Shown piece after piece: positions 25,800-35,279 of a stretch of 64,000 nucleotides of DNA. The translations under genes and the position numbers were made by a program. Source of the stretch: Cryptomeria japonica (taxonomy: Eukaryota > Streptophyta > Pinopsida > Cupressales > Cupressaceae). The stretch is taken from positions 43,643,017 to 43,707,016 of the forward strand of contig NC_081411.1 in NCBI RefSeq assembly GCF_030272615.1. Direction: 5' to 3'. The stretch's first letter is position 1. Each line of letters opens with the position of its first letter. The notes beneath the pieces are model-generated. The model worked only from the letters and a program-made list of their open reading frames with translations. It was not told the origin of the DNA and did not search any database.

Positions 25800-26012
25800 A
25801 ACAAGCAGTGCATACGCAGTTTTAAAATTTGAAATTCTCACGTACGCGCTTAGGTTTGTTCTTCCCGAGCCTAGAGAGGATAGCGCGTACGTGCTGCTTT
25901 TAGGAAAATGAGCACGTATGCACTACGCCTAGAAAAATGAGTGAGTACGCGCTACCCATAGGAAAATGAGTGCGTATGCGCTAATAATCCAAATATAACC
26001 GCGTACGCGGTG
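25800..26012. repeat. Left subterminal GCGTACGC-type motif cluster
   Basis: At least seven variants of a C/GCGTACGCGCT-like word: GTACGCGCT near 25851, GCGCGTACGTGCT near 25881, GCACGTATGCACT near 25911, GAGTACGCGCTA near 25945, GTGCGTATGCGCT near 25970 and GCGTACGCGGT near 26001. They are joined by spacers such as TAGGAAAATGAG. Palindromic, CpG-rich subterminal motifs are typical transposase-binding sites in plant DNA transposons. Related clusters lie at 49972-50200 and 60073-60175. Confidence 0.8.
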
Positions 26013-26150
26013 CCTGGTAAAAAAAGTTTTTGAAAAAAAATAGGGTCTCATTTACCCATGAATAGGCATTTTTTACTTCATTTTTTACCCATTTCTTCTC
26101 CTAAACTGCGAACGGGGTGCTAGATGTGTCCTCCAAGCTATGGATCAAGG

Positions 26151-26878
26151 TTAGTTTTTGTTTATTTTTGTCTTTCTTTCTCATTTGTTCAATTTGTTTT
26201 ACATTTTGAATTTAATTTCATTAATTTTGATTAGGTTTTTTCATTTTTTGTTTCAAAAACTAGATTCTTCTAATTCAGAACAAGAACAACCAGATTTTTT
26301 TTGACAAGTCGGAGCCATTTTCGATTGGTAGCATTTTTTCGCCTGTTGCAAAAACCATCAGTTGCATGCAATGCAAAGTTGTTAGATTAGCTAGAATTGA
26401 TTTGGTTTGTCGTGTACACAAACCAATGTCGCGAGCACATTCAGGTGGGTAGGTTTACACTAGGCATGCCCCTATTGTGCATCCCAAAGCATTGGAATGT
26501 CGAGAGTCATACCGTACCGGTGCGATCTCTCAAGTGCCCTGAGTCCAAAAAATTGTCAAAATTTGATGGAGTGTTTCTTCAAATCCAGGACACATATGGT
26601 CGATCCATTTGAACCCATGGGGTCACATGAGGCTCCTCTACAATGGCCTGTATGACTCAGAGCCATTTTCGATTGGTAGCATTTTTTCGCCTGTTGCAAA
26701 AACTGTCAGTTGCATGCAATGCAAAGTTGCAGGATTGGCTAGAATTGATTTGGTTTGTCGTGTGCACAAACCAACATCACGAGCGTGTCTAGGTGGGCAG
26801 GTTTACACTAGGCATGCCCCTGTCGTGCATCCCAAAGCACTAAAACGTCGAGTTTCATACCTTACCGATGCAATGTAG
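26151..26878 (+). pseudogene. Possible small accessory gene of the giant transposon, broken
   Basis: A short first exon may start at ATG 26153 (MDQ) and splice at GGTTAGTTT to a second exon after AAAACTAG near 26264 (frame SSNSEQEQPDFF, then a stop). Downstream, a segment of about 220 bp is duplicated: 26311-26530 and 26659-26878. The second copy gives an open frame ending at 26878 with CMQCKVAGLARIDLVCRVH, a Cys/His-rich stretch that could bind metal. The frame changes between copies and stops interrupt the first, so no intact protein is encoded. I recognise no family. It may instead be non-coding repeat sequence. Confidence 0.3.
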
Positions 26879-26880
26879 AA
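26311..26880. repeat. Tandem duplication of about 220 bp, offset 348 bp
   Basis: GAGCCATTTTCGATTGGTAG begins at 26312 and again at 26660. The similarity, with scattered substitutions, runs to the phrase GTCGAG(A/T)GTCATACC about 200 bp further in each copy. It lies within the left part of the giant transposon. Confidence 0.85.
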
Positions 26881-27089
26881 GTTGCTTGACAACTTTTTTG
26901 ACAACAATGACAATTTTTGCTCAAATTGTATCTAGTCTCAATCTATGACCCCTATGACCCGATAATGACTCAAATAATTCTCCATGATTATACAAGAATC
27001 AATAATGATCATGATTGACCGAGGACACATCACATATACTCAAAACATAGTCACAAAACATTGACACACAAAATAGTCACAAAACATTG

Positions 27090-27430
27090 TCACATATTAT
27101 TCAAAAATTTGCCTCTAAATATGGTCAAATCAGCTCTTGGCTATTTGATTATACAAAAAAATGTCTTACAAATCATCTCATGGGATTTTATACAAAATTT
27201 GGCATTACAATATGTGTGATTCAACTCACCACCATTTTAATATACAAATCATCTCATGGGCTTTTATACAAAATTTGGCATTACAATATGTGTGATTTAG
27301 CTCATCACCATTTTAATATACAAAATTTGGCATGTACATATGTACAAATCAACTCATTTCCATTTAAATATACAAAATTATGCCCCTAAACATGTAAAAA
27401 TCAGCTCATGGGCATTTATATATACAAAAA
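27090..27430. repeat. Short tandem repeats, period about 75 bp
   Basis: CAAATCATCTCATGGG recurs at about 27168 and 27244. Each is followed by the phrase ACAAAATTTGGCATTACAAT and then TCACCACCATTTTAATATAC. Partial, more diverged units continue to about 27430. The repeats lie just beyond the 3' end of the transposase pseudogene. Confidence 0.75.
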
Positions 27431-28227
27431 ATGAATATAGAACAATTTGTCGACGATTTATACAAAATTTTCAAAATCATTCTACTCTGAACCGTAGAAT
27501 CAATCAAGTGAGCCTTCAGGATCGGCTCTAACCCGTATTGTGTCAAGTATTGCCTCGTGGTCAGATTCATGAACTTTCCATAAAATCTTGTTATGAGGTC
27601 TACCACAATACTTCATCAAATGAATATTTGTTGCAACAACAAGGTTAGAGAAATGAAGAATATGTCTGTGTGTTTCAAAGTCCTCGAACAACCAAGCATC
27701 AAAATTCTTGATAGGGTATCTCTGAAGCCATGTTCCTGTCACGACAACATACCCTATTGGGTATTCAATACCCTCTCCGTCAATGATTGTGGTTGTCAAT
27801 TTTCTTTTAGGCTCAACACAACAACACAAATAGTAATTTGTTCCTTCTTCATTGTTCTCTTCTGCAACAAATGCATACACATGACCTGCATTTTATAAAG
27901 TGTTAATTAATACCAAAAATAAAGTATGATGTACAACAAAATGAACCAAAAATAATACTTGCAAAAAAATTAACTCAAAAAATCACCTGAATCCACTAGG
28001 TCGTATACATTGTCAAAATCCAATTATGTCTCCATCTGGCTCAATTGTAGTGCTTTGAAAATTTGATATGAATCAATGGGAACCAACGGTCTATAAGACC
28101 ATTTGTAAACCCACTCTTGTGATTCACATTCTTCCCACAAACAATACATGCATGAAGAGCAAAAACATACCATCTGTCTCGTATAAATTACCAGTGAACT
28201 TGAATTTGAACTCATAAATGAGTGTAT

Positions 28228-28583
28228 TATAGGAGTTGAGAAAATACAACACCACAGCAGCCTAAAGATCTTCTGCAAGCCGAATAACCTGTTACAAGGA
28301 GAAGTAATGAAGCAAAATCTGAAGAACATATAAAACATAGAGAATATGCTCAAAAAGAGAGAGCTCAATATTCACAAAAATATGTAATGTGATTCTTACA
28401 ATGAAAAGAAAGAACTCAACCTTTAATAGGTCAAGAAACCCTAAAAAGGGAAAACCTAAGTTTGCACATAATAATTAATTATATGCACCTAAAGTTAGCT
28501 TAAGTATAAAAGAGATAAAGGGAACTTAAATAATTAAACAAAGAATGTTTAATTAATCAAGTAAATACCCGAATACTCTAACA
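28228..28583 (-). repeat. 3' LTR of the small LTR element
   Basis: Same length as the partner at 30712-31067. Visible differences are mostly transitions, e.g. at the words CAG(C/G)AGCC and CCC(G/A)AATAC. Confidence 0.9.
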
Positions 28584-28592
28584 CCCCCCCTT
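28584..28592 (-). promoter_or_regulatory. Polypurine tract of the small LTR element
   Basis: AAGGGGGGG on the minus strand, directly before the TGTTAGAG start of the 3' LTR. It would prime plus-strand DNA synthesis. Confidence 0.8.
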
Positions 28593-29659
28593 AAGCTAGA
28601 CTTAGGGAGAAGCTAAAACCTAGAATAGCTACTGAAAGCAATAAAGATGGGTCCCGGCAACAAGGCCTGATCAAGTACCCAAATACAATGAAATCTCTAT
28701 GAAACGGAGACAAAGGAGAAAACCGAGTGGGAAAAAACTCCTCTCCAAAAAGAGATAAAAGAAAACCACTGAAGCATGAAGAACATGCAAACTCTGTCGA
28801 AGAATAACTGCTAATCTGAAGAACATCCACTGAACTAGAACATGACCAGGTAGAGAAGACTGTAATCTGCATGAGTTCCTCAAATGACACTACTCGAATC
28901 AGGAGGCAAACAAGGCAAAACAACTGAAATCAAAGATACAGATGGCATGAGAAACCAAAGCCTAAAGAGCTAATCAATCGAACCATGGGAGCATTAGAAC
29001 CAACAGGATAAACCTCCCCATAATACGGAAGTGGGAGAGGGACAGGAACACTGAAAAGGACAGCCAAAAACAACTGCATGATGAAGAACCAAGAACATCA
29101 AAGGTGCTGAGACACATCATCATGAGGCGAATGTCGTGGAAGGAACACTCACTTAACAAAGGAAGATGGCAAACAAAGGCAAACATCAACCCCCTCATGG
29201 CACTTGATCAACAGTGCATATACAACAAGACACAAGATATGCAAGATTCCAAGTAAACAATGCATGATGGCACTTTATCTCAATGCGTTTGCATAATTAC
29301 AAGCTACAATGATAAGAAGACTGGAAATAGAAACAAGAAGCAAAACAGAGACACCCTACTCAGAAAAGAGATCCTAGGACCTGAAACAACCATGATAACC
29401 ACTAGAGTGCTGAAAAGCAAAAAACTAAATAAAATATGCATGGAGAAGAATATAGAAAAAAAAAACTCATTTTTCTAGAAAGTACAAGGCACAAGCTTTC
29501 CAAAAATATAAAGTTTTTGAAAAACGGAGTTCAGATGCTCATTCTACGTCCCCTGGAGTGCAAAAACGAGACCTCACTTTGACTGTAAAAAAATATAGTC
29601 AAACAGCAAAATTGGAAAAAAATTACCAACACCATGAGATCGGCCTCGGAACTAGATTT

Positions 29660-30240
29660 CTGATGCCTATTCATTTTCAAAAAAATGACTCCGTATGCCC
29701 AAGATAGGGCCAAAAAACCAAACCCCCTTGAAAAAGCCAAAAAAGGGAGTCTGGTGGCTCTTGGGTGGTCTGGTGGCCAGGGAGCGGTGCTCAGGTGGCA
29801 CACCGGTGGCAGCCGGGTGGCAGGGCGGTGGCCGAGTGGGGGAGCGGTGGCCAGCCAGGAAAAAAAGCACCCGGGGAGCGGAGCAGAGGGCGGCCGGAAG
29901 CGGCGGCGGGGGCCAAGGAGGAGGCCGGGGGCTGCAGGGGGCGGCGGGCTGGGCAGCCGATAGCGTAGGGAGGCGACGGCCGGTAGGGAAGTAGTAGCCG
30001 GGTGGCGGGAAGGCCAGGGAGCTGGGCGCCTGGCGGTGCAGCGGGGCCAGGCAGGGTGGCGGCAGTGGAGCCAGGCGGAGCGGCAGGGCCAGGCTAAGCA
30101 ACGCGCGGGGGATCGGGATCTGCATGGCCGGCGGGGGCCAAAGACCGGGTCAGCAGGGGCCGAAGAAATAGCGGTGGTGGGCGGAGAAGGATGGAGGGGT
30201 CGCCGGCGAGGGCCGTAGGGGCTGAACTGACAGGTCTGAC
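29660..30240 (-). other. GC-rich core of the small LTR element
   Basis: About 580 bp of very GC-rich, low-complexity sequence (GGCGG, GGGCAGC, CCGGGG words) inside an otherwise AT-rich element. Open frames on both strands are rich in Pro/Ala/Arg or Gly/Arg and look compositional. It may be captured or locally expanded sequence; origin unknown. Confidence 0.6.
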
Positions 30241-30695
30241 AGGCTTGTCAGTCTAGTACCCTGTAGTACCCACAAAAAATGTGCCCAAAAAAAAAAAAAT
30301 CTTAAAAAGAAACAAACCTCCCTTTTTTTTTCACTTTTTTGAAAGAATTTTTTTTTTAAAGCAAATTTCGGCCTGCATGCCATAAAAAGGCAAAAAAAAA
30401 AAATTTGCACAAAATTTTTTTCTCGTTTTGCATGCCAAGGTTGTACGGCCTGGCTTGGAGGAAAAAAATCACCCAGATGCTCAGGGGTCAAAAATGGACA
30501 AATTTTAGATGACTATAGTGGTTTTTGGGTCTTCTGAGCACAATGGTGAGGTTCGTTTAGGTCCAAAGTGCTCAGAATTTTATTTTTTAAAAAAAAAAAA
30601 AAAAAACTTAACCCTAAGCACACAAAAAATGTCTGAAACCCCAGATCTGCTTCAAGTGCAAAATTCTCAAAAAATAGGAACAGGTAACTACAGAT

Positions 30696-30711
30696 CTGAG
30701 CTCTGATACCA
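30696..30711 (-). promoter_or_regulatory. Primer binding site (tRNA-iMet) of the small LTR element
   Basis: TGGTATCAGAGCTCAG on the minus strand, abutting the 5' LTR at 30712. It is complementary to the 3' end of initiator tRNA-Met. Confidence 0.9.
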
Positions 30712-31067
30712 TATAGGAGTTGAGAAAATACAACACCACAGGAGCCTAAAGATCTTTTGCAAGCCGAATAACCTGTTACAAGGAGAAGCAATGAAGCAAA
30801 ATCTGAAGAACATACAAAACACAGAGAATATGCTCAAAAAGAGAGAGCTCAATATTCACAAAAATATGTAATGTGATTCTTACAATGAAAAGAAAGAACT
30901 CAACCTTTAATAGGTCAAGAAACCCTAAAAAGGGAAAACCTAGGTTTGCACATAATAATTAATTATATGCACCTAAAGTTAGCTTAAGTATAAAAGAGAT
31001 AAAGGGAACTTAAATAATTAAACAAAGAATATTTAATTAATCAAGTAAATACCCAAATACTCTAACA
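30712..31067 (-). repeat. 5' LTR of the small LTR element
   Basis: Direct repeat of 28228-28583, 356 bp. The outer edge adjoins the target duplication TGCAT at 31068-31072. Confidence 0.9.
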
Positions 31068-33313
31068 TGCATGTCACTCGATCCTGCAACTGTACAACAA
31101 TCTAGACAGTTTTCAATGTAAGATTTAATGATCAACCAAAAATATCTACGAACCATTGACGTACCTGGATTACCTGGACCCATTGTAGACTTACACCATC
31201 GCACAATTTTTTCTGTATCTATCAACTCAACACCACCTTCGTACTTCAATTCTTCCCTAGCTAGGGCTCTTTTCACACATGCTCTTGCACCATCGTGCTC
31301 TCCCTTAGCATGTCCAACCTCAGTGAAATTCCAAAAATGTTGTACACCGCTTGTCATATGCATCCTTGTCAACCAATAAAACATCCTTGCATTCTTGAAT
31401 TGTGCGGTGCAATTATTTGACCATATTAAGTGTCGGTTGTATCGTATGTTCCTTTTCCTTAAACTATCATAGAAAACTTTAAAGCATCCTTGTACAAACT
31501 CTGATGAATGGGTACAATCATCACTTGTGTAGAAGTGATACTCTCTTACAACCTTTCTGTCCTCCTCTGTGCTATCATCTGCATGCATGAATGTTATGTG
31601 TACAAAAATAGAAACTTGTTTAGAGTGATAATACATGGATTGCACTTCATTTTGAGGTTTTAGTGTATAATTTTGAGCAAAATCAATGATAGAGACAATG
31701 GTGCCAAGAGGAAATATGTCCTTACATAACTTGAATTTCTTATCTAACCATCAAGCTCTATGTGTATGCATTATGTACTCATAAACTAGTTTCTCTTGAA
31801 ACATTTTCATAAATTGAGCTACACATATATCATTTTTCACTAGCTCACATCTCTTCAAATCTTTTCCATCTTTAACTCCATATGTGGTTGTCTTGTATTT
31901 TTCGAAAGAAACTAGTTTCGTACCAATTTCATGTGTGCTCTCCAAATGAACACATCTTGGTAAATGTTGCAAACCACCACATATAGCACAAGAACCTTCC
32001 AAACAAGGCATCTTATAATAAATGCAACCATCATGTCTATTTCATAGCACACTTGAAATAAATTCTCTTACCGACTTAGGAGGTGCTTGTAATATTACAT
32101 TCCTGCAAAACATCGTTAGTGTACAAAGTAGAACAAATATGACAAAAAATATCATAATGCATGGAAAATTCAATATGATTAATGCTTAATCTTAATATAA
32201 AAAGGTTTCGTCATTTCAAAAAATCTTTGAGAAATTCTTATTTGAGGAAACTTTTGAAGGAATCTTTCATAAAATTTAGTTTGAGTCATATCCAAATAGT
32301 GTTTGGCATGTGGCTCACAATTTGTAGACCCAATTCGCCTTCTAACAACATTTCTTTGGTTGGGGGAAACTCTTGTGTTGTCATACCAAAAAATTTCAAT
32401 TAATGTTTTTAGTGCATCAACAACAACCTTATCTCTGTGTGGTAGTCTACCCGAGAATGTCCAAAGAGATTATTGTTAGGTTCCTCTATTTTTTCCCACC
32501 TCTTTAATGCTTTACTTAATGTTGTTCTACTAACGTTTAATGACTTACTTGTTTTGCTTATCAAACAATCTTTTTTTTTTTTTTTGCTCATTATAATTGA
32601 TGTAATGACACGTCGAATAGCATTAGAATCTTTAGTACATGATTTTGAACCAATAGCTTGATATGCATCAAATAGATTGCTCACAATAGTTCTTTCACTA
32701 TTACTTTCAGATGATCTTAGGCCTAGAATTTTCATTGTCTCTCTAAAATTTGAATTTTTAATCATTTGAACAATTAATTGACATCTTGCGGTTTGATTTA
32801 AGTTTTCAAAATAGTTTTGCCATATTCTTTTAACCATTCTCCTACAAGTTCGTTCATTCCTTTTATTGGGCATTGACTTCAATATATTCTCATCAATGTC
32901 AATTAGATACTTTGGTTTCCTACGAATGATTCTAGGAGGTGTTAACATCGGTGCATTATGTACATTCAATTCATCAAGTAGAGAAGGTGTAATATGTTCA
33001 TCATTTAATTGATTATTCAATGCGCTATCTTCTTCAATTGCATTAGGTTCAAACGGTAAATCAAATGTCTCTTCTTCAATTGCATTAGGTGTATTATATT
33101 CGTTTGGTAAATTGAATTGAGATGTTGAGGATGACATACCTTCTTCTCCCATTGTTCTTATGTCACACAATTTCTTCATACGTTGCCTTTGTCTTTCCTT
33201 TTGAGCCTCTCATTGTTCCATCGTTCCTCGCTTGTTCTTTCCCATGGTTGATATCGGTTGTCCTAAATAGAATCATATTACATATATATGTAAACACAAG
33301 TTCATAAACAAAC

Positions 33314-35261
33314 TGTAGTCACATAAATCTGTCCACTTAATTAAATGAATACTTAGTATTTATTTGATTATTTAACCATCAATTAATAATTAATTAAATT
33401 AATATTTAATTAATTCATCTTAACCCTCTTCTCCTATTAATTAAATAAATTATTCAATTTATTTGATTTAATTCACTTAACTAAATTCATACCATTAATT
33501 AAATAAATAAATCATATTTGTTTAATTAAATCTTCTCTCACATTTAAAAAAATTAATATTTATTTAAATCCCCCAAAATCCCACCTCTCACATTTAAATA
33601 AATTAATATTTATTTAAATCCCCCAAAATCCCACCTCTCACATTTAAATAAATAAATCATTTATTTAAATCACCTTTATCCTCCACCCACTTGTATTTTC
33701 CTACAAAAGCAAGTTGCACAACTATTTTAAATAAATCATTTATTTAAATCACCTTTATCCTCCACCCACTTGCATTTTCCTACAAATGCAAGTTGCACAA
33801 CTATTTTAAATAAATTATTTATTTAAAATCCTATTTATCCTCACCCACTTGAAACCTTTGATGGTTTCCCTTAAAGTCTTCAAACTTGATGGCTTTAAAG
33901 TCTTCAAACTTGATGGCTTCCTTCTATAGTCTTCTTAAGCCTTTAATGGTTTCCCTTAAAGTCTTCAAACTTGATGGCTTTGAAGTCTTCAAACTTAATG
34001 TCTTCCCTTAAAGTCTTCAAGCCTTTAATGGTTCCCCTCAAAGTCTTCAAGCATTTTAATGCTTTATCTTCCTTTTTTTTTATTATTTAAATAAATTAAT
34101 ATTTATTTGAATATTTATCCAAATACAACTTGCACACATTTATTGAAATAAATGAATTTTTATTTTAAATAAAATCCTATTTTCCCTCACCCACCAAATC
34201 CACTTGCAAAATCCAATCCCCTTCTAGATTCTTCTAACCCCTTCCTAATTAGCCTAATCCATCCCCTAATTATTGTCACATTCCTAAGCAAAATAGAGTC
34301 ACTTCTCAAAGCCTAAAAGTCTTTGATAACCATTAAAGGCTTCCAACCTTCAACCACTAAATGTCTCAAAGTCTTGGATAACCTTTGAAAGCTTCCAACC
34401 TTCAACCACTTAATCCACAAAGTCTTCAAAAACCATTAATGGTTAACCCAAACCCTCCTACATGGTTAAAACATTTGTTTTGACTCAACCTCTACCCAAC
34501 CCAAGGGTCTCATCAAGCCTTTTTGACCTTGATTATCTCTTAATCATTTGCACAAAGGTTTATCCTTGCATTAACTCCTAATCCAGTGGGTAATCCTAAT
34601 TTAGGCTTGACCCTTACCTTCTAGATAACCATGAGGTCTCCTCAGGCATTTAATGCCTCCAACCTCTTCTCTCAACCCAATCTTATGTTGACACTTGTCA
34701 CCATTTCATTGGTGCAAATTGTGCACATGGATCCCCAACTTTCAAGCTTGACCCTTGATTAAACCTTTCAATCCTGGCCATCCATTGCTCCATTTTTCCT
34801 ATAAATAGAGCCCATTCCTTCATAATCCAGATCCTGAAAACTTGTATGCATTTAGGCTATAGACATTTTTAGAGAGCATTTAGCATAGCATAACTAAAAT
34901 CTTGTCTTTTTGGTAAAATCAATCATTTTAGCATCAATAGCATAGTATTTAGCTTTTCATTTCATATTTGAAGCTTAATATTAAATCTCAATCCTCCATA
35001 AGCATCCATAGTGCAAAAAGCTGCTGAGAGCTACACTATTTTGGAACTTGGAGAGGAGAGGAACAAGGGAGAAGGAACTAAGAGTATGTTAGGAGGTATT
35101 TGGAGATGCCTCATCATGTTTGCTTTGATAGTTAAATATGTTTGTAGTCTCTCTTTTGGTATGCCTTTTTAGATTAGTTTTCGATTGACTAACACTAATG
35201 TTTTGTGTGTTTTTGTGTTATTTGATCATAGACTAATCTTGTGCCATTTAGGAGGGCATCA
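33314..35261 (+). repeat. 5' LTR of the Gypsy element
   Basis: 1948 bp. The first 550 bp are AT-rich with internal short tandem repeats (AAATCCCCCAAAATCCCACC repeated at about 33567 and 33620). They are followed by repeats of GTCTTCAAACTTGATGGCTT near 33870-33990. A TATA-type promoter word CTATAAATAG is at 34799-34808. Confidence 0.97.
34799..34808 (+). promoter_or_regulatory. TATA box in the Gypsy 5' LTR
   Basis: CTATAAATAG in the R-proximal part of the LTR, a close match to the plant TATA consensus. The copy in the 3' LTR is at 49251-49260. Confidence 0.65.
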
Positions 35262-35263
35262 TT

Positions 35264-35279
35264 TGGTGAACCTGACGTG
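35264..35279 (+). promoter_or_regulatory. Candidate primer binding site of the Gypsy element
   Basis: TGGTGAACCTGACGTG starts two bases after the LTR end and begins with the TGG that pairs with a tRNA CCA end. I cannot name the tRNA with certainty. Confidence 0.6.

Larger units (their letters stand above)
28228..31067 (-). mobile_element. Non-autonomous LTR retrotransposon inserted in the transposase gene
   Basis: Two 356-bp direct repeats (28228-28583 and 30712-31067) differ at about eight positions by eye. On the minus strand the LTR begins TGTTAGAGTATT. Directly inside the 5' LTR is TGGTATCAGAGCTCAG, a tRNA-iMet primer site, and before the 3' LTR is a purine tract AAGGGGGGG. Flanks TGTAT (28223-28227) and TGCAT (31068-31072) are a 5-bp target duplication with one mutation. 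The 2.1-kb interior encodes no gag or pol, so it must borrow proteins from other elements. Primer site and purine tract are of Copia style. Confidence 0.9.
27500..33245 (-). pseudogene. DDE-type transposase gene of the giant transposon, interrupted and decayed
   Basis: Read from 33245 to 27500. The N-terminal exon (33245 to about 32180) encodes an acidic start, a basic helical region and a helix-turn-helix-like VSRTTLSKALKRWEKIE. It then continues in a shifted frame (near 32450) as FWYDNTRVSPNQRNV. A second exon starts after the acceptor at 32103 and includes the Cys-rich CLEGSCAICGGLQHLPRC. It runs through IIDFAQNY, IWSNNCTAQFKNAR and EVGHAKGEHDGARACVKRA, which I read as the catalytic core. 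SNN probably replaces an expected SDN. The 2.84-kb LTR element splits this exon at 31067/28228. Removing it and one 5-bp duplication rejoins the frame (D-M-H-S-F). A last intron lies at about 27890-27970, before GHVYAFVAEEN. Stops at about 33213, 32045, 31751 and 28025 also break it. It would cut and move the element; this copy cannot. Confidence 0.75.

Noticed and set aside
27090-27430. CRISPR-like spaced repeats
   Set aside because: The unit is about 75 bp with no constant short repeat and unique spacers, in a plant nuclear transposon; it is an ordinary tandem repeat.
29667-30125. 152-codon Pro/Ala-rich minus-strand frame and Gly/Arg-rich plus-strand frames
   Set aside because: They lie in the GC-rich core of a non-coding LTR element. 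Stops are rare there because of composition and no motif is present.
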